Assembly: GCA_017454335.1 (NCBI GenBank)
Contig: JAFTDE010000043.1
Span: forward strand, 1 to 49,881
Reading direction: 5' to 3'
From: Bacteroidales bacterium
GTDB lineage: Bacteria > Bacteroidota > Bacteroidia > Bacteroidales > UBA932
DNA length: 49,881 nucleotides
Part shown: in pieces, positions 32,691 to 40,577 of the stretch
Layout of the letters: each line of letters begins with the position of its first letter
How positions within the stretch are numbered: the first letter of the stretch is position 1
Program-made: the position numbers and the translations under genes
Notes under the pieces: generated by a model
What the model was told of the DNA's origin: nothing
What the model saw: only the letters and a program-made list of their open reading frames with translations
Databases searched by the model: none

Positions 32691-35066
32691 TTACAATTCC
32701 AGGTGGTTGTGCCCGGGATGCAGGCGGCGGGTTCTGCCCTTCCAGACGAAGGTCCCGCCGACACCCTCGGGCAGGGTGATGTCCGCCTTCAGGTGGCGGC
32801 CGTTCTCATAATCCACCTGGATTTCTCCGCGGGGGTGCGGCATTGTCCCACCGATGCGGACGAGACTTCCCAGGGCGGGCCGGATGACGACCTGTGCGAA
32901 TCCGGGCGCGGCGCTGTCGATGCCCAGCACGGTGCGGAACAGTTCGATGTTGGGGCTGGATCCCCAGGCATGGCATTCCGACCGGGTGGTGACCAGATCG
33001 GATTTCTCAGCCCAGGTGCTCATCCCGCAGGCGAGGTTCTGCCGCCAGATGTCCAGCCAGTCCAGGTAGCGCTCCGCCAGGCCGGCGCGGGCCATGGCGG
33101 CGTGGATGTAGAACTTGAAGTAGATCGAGGCTTCCGTCAGGCCGGGGTCGTCCTGGATCTTCAAGGCGATTTGCTCCGCCTCCTTCCCCTCGACCAGGCC
33201 GCAGAGGATGGCCAGGGCGTTGGCGTGCTGGGAGTACGAATCAAGGTCCGCATTGTCCGCGAACAGGCCCTTGCCCGCGTCCCAGTAGTGGAGCCGGACG
33301 GTGCGGGCGAGCTTGTCCGCCTCGGCCTCATACTGCCGCGCAAGGTCCTGCAGGCCGAAATGCCTTTCGATATCCGCCGCCATCCGGAAGGTCAGCAGCA
33401 GGTGCAGGTCCAGGATGGCGTTGCTGCCGTCGCGGCCGGTCGGGCTCTTCCCGCGCTCGAAACTGTCCACCCAGTCCACGAAGGTCCAGTTGGGAACGTT
33501 CCGCAGCGACCCTTCCGCGTTCTGGAAATGCCGGAAATAGTCCAGGATCAGGCGGCTGCCGGGCAGTTTGTCCCGCAGGAAATCCGGATCGTCCACGTAC
33601 ATCATCCAGTCGTGCAGCATCCAGATGTAGCACATCGAATAGGTCGGGATGATCTGGGGATTGACCGAGGGGTAGCGGCTCTGCGTGATGCCCTCGCTCT
33701 GGCGGGACTGGTCCAGCTGGTCCAGCAGGTTCCGCATCAGCGTCGGGTCCCCGGCGTTGTACAGGGAAACCTGCTCCTGGATGCGGGCGTCTCCGCCGTA
33801 TTGCAGCTGTTCGTAGTACGGGCAGTCCATGTAGGTTTCGACGGCGCACAGGCGGGCTGTCCGCCAGCCGGTCTCCAGCAGCTGCCGCAGGAAGGGATCG
33901 TCGGTGCGGAGCGAGGCCCGCATCGTGAACGGGAAGCCCGTGAAATGGCTGTGGATGTCCCGGATCAGCAGTTCCTCGTCCTGCGTCTCGACCCGCACCT
34001 CGACATAGCGGAAAGTGCGGAACGACAGGGGCGTGAAGGTCTGGCCTTCGCTGCCGTCGGTGCGGACCACATCCGTCCGGCCGAGGATGAACTTGTCCTC
34101 CGTATCATTGCGGTTTTCCTTGCGTCCGTATGCGCCCATCGGGGCTTCGGCATATACGAGCGACACCTTGGCCCCGGCGCCCTTGTCGAAGACGAAGGTC
34201 GGGTAGGCGTTGGTCAGCACGCCGTTGTCCAGCAGGAAAGCGGCCTGGGAATGGGCCGGAATGCGGATGGTGCCCGCCTGGGCGGGGCTTCCGGCGGGGA
34301 TGTCGGCGTTCTCGCTGCGCCGGATGGAGGCGAAGCGCTGGAAACGGCGCTCCAACTGCGGCAGCGGCGAGGGAACCAGTCTCCAGGTCTTGCCGCAGTC
34401 AATCCCGACGGTGCGCTTCGGCGTCCCGCGTGAAATGCTGCGGGGCTCGGACCAGGCGCTGTCGTCGAAGTCCGCTTCCTGCCAGCCGCGGACGCTCCGG
34501 CCCATGTCCAGTTCTTCGGAAGGCGGTGCGACGAAGTAGCCGATCACCGTCCCCTCGCGGCAGATGGACCAGCCGGGGTCGGCGGTGCATTTCCAGCCGC
34601 TCCCCGTGTTGAGGACGGCGGCTTCCGGGCTGCCGCCCTGCAGGATGAAGGCGCTGCGCAGGGAGAACTGGGCTTCGGCCCGGCCGGGACCTTCGTTCCA
34701 GACCAGGGCGGCGATGACGTTGGTCCCGCCGTGCAGCTGCGGGGCGAGATCAACGGTCTCGTAGTTCCAGTGCTCGATGTCGCAGCGGGCCGGGCCGAGC
34801 GACACCTGGCGCCCGTTGACGAACAGCTTGTAGCGGTTGTCGGCGGAGACCAGCACGGGGAAATGCTCCGGCACGGCCGCCAGATCCAGGGTCCGGCGGA
34901 AGAGATAGACGCCCCAGGCCTGGGGATCCGTACCTGGAACCTCCACCCACTGGGCGTCCCACTGCCGGGTCTGCAGGGATTCGTCCGGAACGGCAGCTCC
35001 CCGGACGGCGACTGCCTGGATGGTCAGAAAAAGGGCCAGCAGGGCCGTACGAAGGAGCTTTTCCAT
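32691..35066 (-). CDS. GH78-type alpha-L-rhamnosidase
   Basis: A 791-residue exported enzyme with signal peptide MEKLLRTALLALFLTIQAVAVRGA. N-terminal beta domains (WVEVPGTDPQAWGVYLFRRT, NRYKLFVNGRQVSLGPAR) are followed by the (alpha/alpha)6 barrel typical of bacterial alpha-L-rhamnosidases. The active-site segment is CPYYEQLQYGGDARIQ near residue 424, with the conserved Asp, and ECHAWGSSPNIELF lies toward the C-terminus, where GH78 has its catalytic region. The C-terminal beta-sandwich (GGTMPHPRGEIQVDYE) closes the chain. Convergent with the GH106-GH115 gene (15-base gap) and six bases downstream of the aldo/keto reductase gene, with which it probably shares a transcript. Confidence 0.87.
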   Translation of the reverse strand: MEKLLRTALLALFLTIQAVAVRGAAVPDESLQTRQWDAQWVEVPGTDPQAWGVYLFRRTLDLAAVPEHFPVLVSADNRYKLFVNGRQVSLGPARCDIEHWNYETVDLAPQLHGGTNVIAALVWNEGPGRAEAQFSLRSAFILQGGSPEAAVLNTGSGWKCTADPGWSICREGTVIGYFVAPPSEELDMGRSVRGWQEADFDDSAWSEPRSISRGTPKRTVGIDCGKTWRLVPSPLPQLERRFQRFASIRRSENADIPAGSPAQAGTIRIPAHSQAAFLLDNGVLTNAYPTFVFDKGAGAKVSLVYAEAPMGAYGRKENRNDTEDKFILGRTDVVRTDGSEGQTFTPLSFRTFRYVEVRVETQDEELLIRDIHSHFTGFPFTMRASLRTDDPFLRQLLETGWRTARLCAVETYMDCPYYEQLQYGGDARIQEQVSLYNAGDPTLMRNLLDQLDQSRQSEGITQSRYPSVNPQIIPTYSMCYIWMLHDWMMYVDDPDFLRDKLPGSRLILDYFRHFQNAEGSLRNVPNWTFVDWVDSFERGKSPTGRDGSNAILDLHLLLTFRMAADIERHFGLQDLARQYEAEADKLARTVRLHYWDAGKGLFADNADLDSYSQHANALAILCGLVEGKEAEQIALKIQDDPGLTEASIYFKFYIHAAMARAGLAERYLDWLDIWRQNLACGMSTWAEKSDLVTTRSECHAWGSSPNIELFRTVLGIDSAAPGFAQVVIRPALGSLVRIGGTMPHPRGEIQVDYENGRHLKADITLPEGVGGTFVWKGRTRRLHPGHNHLEL

Positions 35067-35072
35067 AGCGGT

Positions 35073-36458
35073 TTACAGTTTGGAGACGAGCCCGCTGATC
35101 ATCTTCAGCTGGCCGGGGATGCGGATGTGCTGCGGGCACTTCGGCAGGCAGGCGTTGCATTCCACGCACATGTCGGCGCGGGCGGCGACGGGCTGTTCCT
35201 TGTACAGTTTGAGGAAGGCCCGCTTCTGCTTGTTGTAGTCCTTGCCCTTGTTCGCAGGATCCGGGATGTTCAGATTGTCGCTGGCGGTATTGAAGGCCTT
35301 GAAGTTGCCGGGGATGTTGACGCCGTGCGGGCAGGGCATGCAGTACGCGCAGGCCGTGCAGGGGATGTGCGTATTGGATTTGTACAGGTCGGCGATGGTC
35401 TGCATGAACGCCAGGTCGTCGGACTTGAATGGCTTGAAGTCCGTGAACAGCGCCACGTTTTCCTTCAGCTGGTCCATGCTGGACATGCCGCTCAGGGTCA
35501 CCATCACGCCGGGCAGCGATCCGACGAAGCTCAGCGCGTTGGCGGCGGGGGTGAGTCCGGGATGACGCTCCTGCATGCGGGCCTTCAGCGCGTCGCTGAC
35601 GTTGGCCAGGGCGCCGCCCTTGACGGGCTCCATCACGACGACGGGGATGTTCCGGGATACCAGGGTGTTGTACAGCGATTCGGCGCTGGTCGGACCGGAG
35701 CTGCCTCCGAATCCGCCGCCCATGTCTTTCCAGTCCAGGTAGTTCAGCTGGATCTGGACGAAATCCCAGCTGTCATGGTCGAGGATCTGCGGCAGCGCGG
35801 CGTTGTCTCCGTGGAAGGAGAAGCCCAGGTGCTTGATCCGGCCGGCGGCCTTCTGCTCCTTGAGGTAATCCAGCAGGCCGTTTGCGAGGAAGCGCGACTC
35901 CAGTTCGGACAGGCTGTTGACGGCGTGGAGCAGCAGGAAATCGACATAATCCACCTGCAGGTTCTTCAGGGAGGTCTCGAACATCTTGATGCCGTCTTCC
36001 AGGCTGGGGGAGGCGGCTCCGTAGGCGAAATTGGACAGTTTGGTCGCGATCTTGAAGGATTCGCGCGGGTGACGTTTCAGGGCGATGCCCGTGACGACCT
36101 CGGACTCGCCGTAGGCGGGGGCGGTATCAAAGTAATTGACGCCGTGGGCGATGGCATAGTCCACCATCGCATTGACAGCCTCCTGGTCCAGGTGGCTGAC
36201 ACCGAACCCGGCCGCACCGCCGCCGACCGTCGGCAGGCGCATGCATCCCAGGCCCAGCATGCCGATGGTCTCGCCCAGCGTACGCCAGGTCTGCGTATCG
36301 ATGAGGGTTCCTTCCGGTGCGGGTTCCATCACTGCGTCCTTCGCCTCGTTCCCGCCTCTGCGGGCGCAGGCATCCAGCAGGGATCCGGAAACGGCGATGC
36401 CGGCTCCGGCGAGCAGCATTTCCCTGATGGCTTCACGTCTGGTAATATCTTTGCTCAT
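35073..36458 (-). CDS. Tat-type aldo/keto reductase with ferredoxin-like C-terminus
   Basis: A 461-residue oxidoreductase. The N-terminus has a twin-arginine motif (TRREAIREMLLAGAGIAVSG) and a cysteine (LLDAC) that may be a lipid site, so export after folding is likely. The aldo/keto reductase barrel spans about 60-350, with tetrad residues in YFDTAPAYGE, ATKLSN and LLLHAV. The C-terminus holds [4Fe-4S]-type cysteine motifs (CTACAYCMPCPHG and CVECNACLPKCP), as in the iron-sulfur aldo/keto reductases of Bacteroidota. I choose the ATG at 36458; a GTG at 36476 would add six residues. Substrate unknown, and cotranscription with a rhamnosidase hints at sugar oxidation or reduction. Confidence 0.87.
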   Translation of the reverse strand: MSKDITRREAIREMLLAGAGIAVSGSLLDACARRGGNEAKDAVMEPAPEGTLIDTQTWRTLGETIGMLGLGCMRLPTVGGGAAGFGVSHLDQEAVNAMVDYAIAHGVNYFDTAPAYGESEVVTGIALKRHPRESFKIATKLSNFAYGAASPSLEDGIKMFETSLKNLQVDYVDFLLLHAVNSLSELESRFLANGLLDYLKEQKAAGRIKHLGFSFHGDNAALPQILDHDSWDFVQIQLNYLDWKDMGGGFGGSSGPTSAESLYNTLVSRNIPVVVMEPVKGGALANVSDALKARMQERHPGLTPAANALSFVGSLPGVMVTLSGMSSMDQLKENVALFTDFKPFKSDDLAFMQTIADLYKSNTHIPCTACAYCMPCPHGVNIPGNFKAFNTASDNLNIPDPANKGKDYNKQKRAFLKLYKEQPVAARADMCVECNACLPKCPQHIRIPGQLKMISGLVSKL

Positions 36459-36487
36459 AGTGTTAAGGTTATTCACTTTTGATCTTA

Positions 36488-36495
36488 CAAATTTA
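36488..36495 (-). promoter_or_regulatory. -7 promoter box TAAATTTG for the reductase-rhamnosidase pair
   Basis: Exact minus-strand TAnnTTTG match, 30 bases before the ATG at 36458. Confidence 0.65.
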
Positions 36496-36534
36496 ATAAA
36501 AAACGGGAATACTTGGAGTTTAGAAATTAATGAC

Positions 36535-36542
36535 TAACTTTG
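36535..36542 (+). promoter_or_regulatory. -7 promoter box TAACTTTG for tRNA-Ala
   Basis: Exact TAnnTTTG match 28 bases upstream of the tRNA 5' end. Confidence 0.65.
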
Positions 36543-36570
36543 CAGGCCCGGAACGATTCCGGAACCAGAC

Positions 36571-36643
36571 GGGGTATTAGCTCAGTTGGTAGAGCGATAG
36601 GTTCGCAATCTATAGGTCAGGGGTTCGAATCCCCTATGCTCCA
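36571..36643 (+). tRNA. tRNA-Ala(CGC)
   Basis: A full cloverleaf of 73 bases. The acceptor GGGGTAT pairs with ATGCTCC, including the G3:U70 wobble pair that marks alanine tRNAs. The D arm is GCTCAGTTGGTAGAGC; the anticodon stem ATAGG/TCTAT closes the loop TTCGCAA, so the anticodon is CGC, reading GCG. The T arm is AGGGG-TTCGAAT-CCCCT and the discriminator is A. CCA is not encoded. A terminator hairpin follows at once. Confidence 0.95.
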
Positions 36644-36644
36644 C

Positions 36645-36675
36645 AAAAAGGCCGCTGATTCAGCGGCCTTTTTTC
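36645..36675. terminator. Bidirectional terminator after tRNA-Ala and the DUF3089 gene
   Basis: A perfect stem (AAAAAGGCCGCTG with CAGCGGCCTTTTT, loop ATT) with A and T tracts on both sides serves both convergent units. The TGA of the minus-strand DUF3089 gene (36660-36662) lies inside the hairpin. Confidence 0.88.
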
Positions 36676-37616
36676 CATGCCTGGATCCGTTTCCCGATGT
36701 TTTGCCGGAGGCATTCGCTGTACAGCCAGGGTTCGCAGCTGTGGATGTCGCCGACGTTGATCAGGTCCTTGTGCGGAGGATACTCCGATCCGCTGTATCC
36801 GGTGACGACCAGCACGTGGTGTTCCGGCGAGACCGTGACCGTGATGGTGTCATGCAGGACGGCCGGCTCGGCGTCGGTGCGCCAGTTGACGGGATTGATG
36901 CAGATGTCCGACCCGGCGATGATGCTCTTGGCATATTTGACGTCCTTGACCGTATTGTAGCAGATGGTTACGCCCGTATCCTCTTCCCCTTGCGCGGGAC
37001 GGATGTGGCTGCATGCCGCCATGTCCGCCACCGTCACCTTGTACCCCAGCACATAGGCGGCTGCCAGGTGGCTGTAGGCCCGGTCGTCCATGTGCTTGAG
37101 CAGCTCCACCATGGCCAGGCCGCCCTGGCTGAATCCGGCGATGACAAAGGGGCGGGTCGTGTCGCGTGCGGCCAGGAAATGGTCGAAAGCCTTGCAGACG
37201 TCCTCCATGGACAGGCGCGTGCGCCGGTAGATGGTGTCTTCGTTCTGCGTATCCCAGGCTTCGATGGTCGTATGGCGGTAATACGGGGCCCAGAAGCGGT
37301 TGCCGGGCGCCATGTATGCGGCGACTTTCCGGATCTCCGTGGCCATGTGCTCCCGCTGGCCGGCATCCCATACGTCAGCATAGTGGCTGAGAGCGCTGTC
37401 CGGCGTCATCCAGTCCTTTTCCCAGGTGGAAACGACGTAGAAGACGTCGCCGCCCGTGCCCAGGCTGTCTGCGTCCACGTGGTACCACATCGCGGCGTCG
37501 GCATAGTCCGGTGCCTGCGGGATGAATTCGGCCCGGACTTTCGGCCCTTTGCAGGCGAAGGATGCGGCGAGGAGCAGGACGGCTCCGGCCCATAGGGAAA
37601 AATGAACGTGTTTCAT
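36660..37616 (-). CDS. DUF3089 lipoprotein, probable alpha/beta-hydrolase
   Basis: A 318-residue lipoprotein (MKHVHFSLWAGAVLLLAASFAC, lipobox LAASFAC). The family is recognised from FWAPYYRHT and the nucleophile elbow GFSQGG (Ser of GxSxG), which are hallmarks of DUF3089. A late conserved His is plausible (INVGDIHSCEPW). The alpha/beta-hydrolase fold suggests an esterase or lipase in the periplasm or outer membrane; the substrate is unknown. The ATG at 37616 gives the signal peptide and has a promoter box 24 bases upstream; the open frame to 37688 runs through the promoter. Confidence 0.85.
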   Translation of the reverse strand: MKHVHFSLWAGAVLLLAASFACKGPKVRAEFIPQAPDYADAAMWYHVDADSLGTGGDVFYVVSTWEKDWMTPDSALSHYADVWDAGQREHMATEIRKVAAYMAPGNRFWAPYYRHTTIEAWDTQNEDTIYRRTRLSMEDVCKAFDHFLAARDTTRPFVIAGFSQGGLAMVELLKHMDDRAYSHLAAAYVLGYKVTVADMAACSHIRPAQGEEDTGVTICYNTVKDVKYAKSIIAGSDICINPVNWRTDAEPAVLHDTITVTVSPEHHVLVVTGYSGSEYPPHKDLINVGDIHSCEPWLYSECLRQNIGKRIQAWKKGR

Positions 37617-37639
37617 CACGAATTGTCTTTTCTTCGGTG

Positions 37640-37647
37640 CAAAGTTA
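37640..37647 (-). promoter_or_regulatory. -7 promoter box TAACTTTG for the DUF3089 gene
   Basis: Exact minus-strand TAnnTTTG match, 24 bases before the ATG at 37616. Confidence 0.65.
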
Positions 37648-37659
37648 CCATAAAAACAG

Positions 37660-37667
37660 TATCTTTG
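37660..37667 (+). promoter_or_regulatory. -7 promoter box TATCTTTG upstream of the orphan preA start
   Basis: Exact TAnnTTTG match divergent from the DUF3089 promoter. It now points only at the orphan copy at 37707, and may be the former promoter of the preA-like gene. Confidence 0.6.
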
Positions 37668-37706
37668 GTAAACCAAACCACCTTTCACTGAATAATAACG
37701 ATGTCC

Positions 37707-37745
37707 ATGAAGATCCAGGAAGAATCCGCCCGGTGTCTGCTCTGT
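37707..37745 (+). repeat. Orphan copy of the first 13 codons of the preA-like gene
   Basis: These 39 bases match 40578-40616 with one mismatch (37732, G for C). They encode the same 13 residues, MKIQEESARCLLC. After that the frame stays open to 37931 but nucleotide identity drops abruptly; a few residues in the same register still agree with the PreA-like protein (Cys, Ala, Cys, Ala, Arg, Ala), so it could be a decayed copy. The copy has its own upstream promoter box at 37660-37667. The full-length gene lies 2.9 kb downstream, beyond two minus-strand propeller genes. Confidence 0.85.
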
Positions 37746-38096
37746 AGGGAAGCGTCCCTGTCACGGAATTGCTTCACCAAATACAGGGTAATGGCCATAA
37801 GAGCGATGGAAAGATCCAAGAGAAACAGATCAGATTGGCAGTTCTTTGAAAACGAAAAATCCGTAACCGTGGGTTACAAAAACGGCCTTGTAGCCTTGTG
37901 GAATAAAGAAAGTTCAATTCACCAGCGGTGAATCGAACCTATATTTCGGGGGCGGAGTGTTGGGGAATCGAACTCGCATGTCTCTATAGGAGACACGGTG
38001 CAGACATTTTACAGGTACCAACCTGTAACCTAATAGGGTAAAACCCCAGGAAAACCGCTTGTAAGTGCGACTAATCCCCGACCAATTATCCCCGAC
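37746..38096. other. Noncoding, structured 350-base stretch
   Basis: I see no convincing gene here. It contains two clear hairpins (TGTCTC/GAGACA at 37979-37995 and TTACAGGT/ACCTGTAA at 38009-38028), two minus-strand GTTCGATTC boxes that look like tRNA T-loops, and a direct repeat ATCCCCGACC just before the stop codon of the propeller gene. On the minus strand it is the 3' region of that gene, so the hairpins may end its transcript. The orphan preA frame runs into its first 185 bases. Confidence 0.5.
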
Positions 38097-39200
38097 CTAA
38101 AACACGTCAAAAATCAGAAGGGCGTGCTCGTAGCCCTGGTCGGCAAGGGCGCGCAGGCGCGGGTAGACCGGTCCTTTCGGGTTGGCGATCTTCTCCAGGA
38201 TGGCCAGTTCCAGGACCATGCCCCACTGCTCGCCGTCAGCGATATCGGGCTGGACCGGCATTGGGTAGCCTTCCACTCTGATCTCGGAAAATACCTCCTG
38301 ACGGCCTTTGATGCAACGGAAGAGGGTCATATTTGGAGCGGTTCCGGTCGCTATCTCCCGCCTTCCTGCATAATACCACCAGGCGAAGTCATTATCCCGG
38401 AAGTACGGATCCATGGCACTGAAGGCAAAGTGCTCTTTATTGACCAACTCTTCATAGATCTGCATTACTTTTTCGTAGTCATCAGTCGTCAAATCCCAGA
38501 ATGAATCCTCGATCGTTTTCGGTTTGTAGGTGAATTCGCGGACCGTCTCAAACCCATCCATGGAAGCGCGCATAATGCGGGAGATCGGCCCCGGAATGGC
38601 GAATAGAAGGGATTTCCCACCAGGTTCCCGTACCGGATCAAAGGTCGTCTGGGCATAAGTGAGACGAATCGAATCGACATATTCATGCCGCTGATGGTCG
38701 TACAGACGCGGCCCGTCGCCGTAGAAAAAGCTGTAACGCGCGTTGATGGCCTCAAGCCCGTTGGGATAAACGCCCTGGATCGGTTCGGATGAAACGAATG
38801 TCATATCCGGAACGTGGTAAGTGATGAATTTGCGCTGGAGTATGTCAAAAATGACCAGCTCGGCACTCTCTTCCCGGTATTCGAATGTGTAAAGCTGAAG
38901 GTATTCCCCTTCGGCCCGGCCCCGGGCATCCAGCTTGGCAATCGCGTGTTCTCCGTCGTAAATCACCATTCCGTTGACCGAATGGCCGAGGAACAGCAGA
39001 TTCCCGTATTTTTTTGCCAGCTCGCTGCCGGGAATCAAGACCTCGCTCTCGTCCAGTGGGGTGATGGTAATGTGATCGGTCAGATCTTCCAGCATCGTCG
39101 TGCGGGGATGGGAGACGTCGATAACCAGGATGTCGTTCCCGGAACGGGCGCAGCCCGCTGCCAGCAGCAGGATGCACAGAAAGGTCAGAAGCTTGTTCAT
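38097..39200 (-). CDS. 6-bladed beta-propeller lipoprotein (first of a tandem pair)
   Basis: A 367-residue lipoprotein (MNKLLTFLCILLLAAGC, lipobox LLAAGC) of the 6-bladed beta-propeller (DUF5128-like) type common in Bacteroidales. Typical opening blocks are DITITPLDESEVLIP-like (DHITITPLDESEVLI), GNLLFLGHSVNGMVIYD and REESAELVIFDILQRKFITYHV. It shares long identical blocks with the next gene (for example GPISRIMRAS and IADGEQWGMVLELAIL). The function of the family is not established; genes occur in tandem with variable sequence between them. The start at 39200 is chosen from the signal peptide; an ATG at 39215 would add five residues. Confidence 0.8.
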   Translation of the reverse strand: MNKLLTFLCILLLAAGCARSGNDILVIDVSHPRTTMLEDLTDHITITPLDESEVLIPGSELAKKYGNLLFLGHSVNGMVIYDGEHAIAKLDARGRAEGEYLQLYTFEYREESAELVIFDILQRKFITYHVPDMTFVSSEPIQGVYPNGLEAINARYSFFYGDGPRLYDHQRHEYVDSIRLTYAQTTFDPVREPGGKSLLFAIPGPISRIMRASMDGFETVREFTYKPKTIEDSFWDLTTDDYEKVMQIYEELVNKEHFAFSAMDPYFRDNDFAWWYYAGRREIATGTAPNMTLFRCIKGRQEVFSEIRVEGYPMPVQPDIADGEQWGMVLELAILEKIANPKGPVYPRLRALADQGYEHALLIFDVF

Positions 39201-39235
39201 AACTGATAGACGCATGGCGGGGAGTTTTGTTAACG

Positions 39236-39243
39236 CAAAATTA
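39236..39243 (-). promoter_or_regulatory. -7 promoter box TAATTTTG for the first propeller gene
   Basis: Exact minus-strand TAnnTTTG match, 36 bases before the ATG at 39200, inside the 124-base gap between the paralogues. Confidence 0.6.
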
Positions 39244-39339
39244 CTAATTCCAATCTGTTATGCGAGCACGTTTTTGTCAATTTCGTGCGCGCAGAGAGCA
39301 AGATCCTGGGCACATGGGATCGATGGGGGAGAGCGTCGG

Positions 39340-40455
39340 CTACAGAATGTCGTACATGATCAGGGCATGCTCGTAGCCCTGGTCAGCTAGTTCCCGTAAG
39401 CGCGGGTAGACCGGCCCTTTCGGGTTGGTGATCTTCTTCAGGATGGCCAGTTCCAGGACCATACCCCACTGCTCGCCGTCGGCGATCTGGGGCTGGATGG
39501 GGGTAGGGTATCCCTCCAGGTGCAGTTCGGAGTAGACTTCTTGTTTGCCATCGACGGTGCGGAAGAGGTTCCAGTTCGGTATATCCTCGTCCTCTTCCAG
39601 ATCGCCTCGTGCCGTCAGATACCACCAGGCGGCATCGTCGCCTTTCAGCAGCGGATCCTTGGCACCGAGGGCCAGTTTATCGGAGGAGATCATGCCGATC
39701 ACCATTTCGTGCCAGGTGTCCTCGTCCGTTTCCGTCCAGAATGCGTCGCCGATGGCAGGCTGGACAGTGAATTCCCGGACCGCCTCAAACCCTTCCGGAC
39801 TGGCGCGCATGATGCGCGAAATAGGTCCCGGGATGCAAAACAGTAAGGATTTGCTGTCGCTCTCCCGCATGGGCTCGATTGCGTTGGCACACCAGGCTTG
39901 GACGAATGACAAGGAACAGGAATCTGCAATCTGGTGCGTCTGATGGTCCCACAGGACCGGCCCGTCTTCGCGGAGGAAGAAACTGTAACGCGATCCGACG
40001 CTCTCCTGTCCCCGCGGAACCATTCCCTTGAATGGGAAAGATTCGGATTGGGCGAAAACCAGGTCCGGTACATGGTAGGTAATGAGTTTCCGTTGGACCG
40101 GATCGAAGATGACCAGTTCCGACGTTTCTTCCCGGTAGGCAATGGAATACAACATCCGGTATTCGTCGTTTGCTCGTCCCGTTTTGTCCAGTTGTCCGAC
40201 TGCTTTTTCTCCGTTGAAAACAACCAAGCCCTGAGTTGTGTTACCCAGGAACAGCAGGTTTCCGTATTTTTTTGCATAAACGATGTTCGGTATCAAGACT
40301 TCGCTCTCGTCCAGCGGGGTGATGGTAATGTGATCGGTCAGATCTTCCAGCATGGCACTGCGGGGATGGGAGACATTGACGACCAGCACATCGTTACCGG
40401 AATTGGTGCAGGCCGCTACCAGCAGCCCACCCAGGAGAATCAAAAACTTCTTCAT
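39340..40455 (-). CDS. 6-bladed beta-propeller lipoprotein (second of a tandem pair)
   Basis: A 371-residue paralogue of the gene at 38097-39200, with signal MKKFLILLGGLLVAAC (lipobox LLVAAC). The N-terminal 60 residues and the C-terminal 60 residues are nearly the same in both proteins, while the middle (about 130-310) is more divergent, including an acidic insertion TETDEDTWHEM. That pattern suits a duplicated receptor or binding protein with a conserved frame and a changing face. Each copy has its own promoter box, so they need not be coexpressed. Confidence 0.8.
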   Translation of the reverse strand: MKKFLILLGGLLVAACTNSGNDVLVVNVSHPRSAMLEDLTDHITITPLDESEVLIPNIVYAKKYGNLLFLGNTTQGLVVFNGEKAVGQLDKTGRANDEYRMLYSIAYREETSELVIFDPVQRKLITYHVPDLVFAQSESFPFKGMVPRGQESVGSRYSFFLREDGPVLWDHQTHQIADSCSLSFVQAWCANAIEPMRESDSKSLLFCIPGPISRIMRASPEGFEAVREFTVQPAIGDAFWTETDEDTWHEMVIGMISSDKLALGAKDPLLKGDDAAWWYLTARGDLEEDEDIPNWNLFRTVDGKQEVYSELHLEGYPTPIQPQIADGEQWGMVLELAILKKITNPKGPVYPRLRELADQGYEHALIMYDIL

Positions 40456-40490
40456 ATTTGAAAGACGTTGGATAAATTACCTTGTTAACG

Positions 40491-40498
40491 TAAAAATA
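40491..40498 (-). promoter_or_regulatory. Near-consensus -7 box TATTTTTA for the second propeller gene
   Basis: Minus strand TATTTTTA matches TAnnTTTG except the last base, 36 bases before the ATG at 40455. Confidence 0.4.
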
Positions 40499-40577
40499 GG
40501 AAGAAAGGTTGGATTTTTTCGAGTTAATTCGCATATTTAACGGATGAAAACCTGTACCACGCAATAACACAAGCCCT

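Noticed and set aside
37701-37931. A 76-residue protein-coding gene starting ATGTCCATGAAG
   Set aside because: Only its first 13 codons after the inner ATG match a real gene. The rest has no recognisable pattern, so I treat it as an orphan gene start rather than a gene.
37900-38050. Possible tRNA gene on the minus strand
   Set aside because: The two GTTCGATTC boxes lack pairing T stems, and no acceptor or anticodon arms fit at the right spacing.
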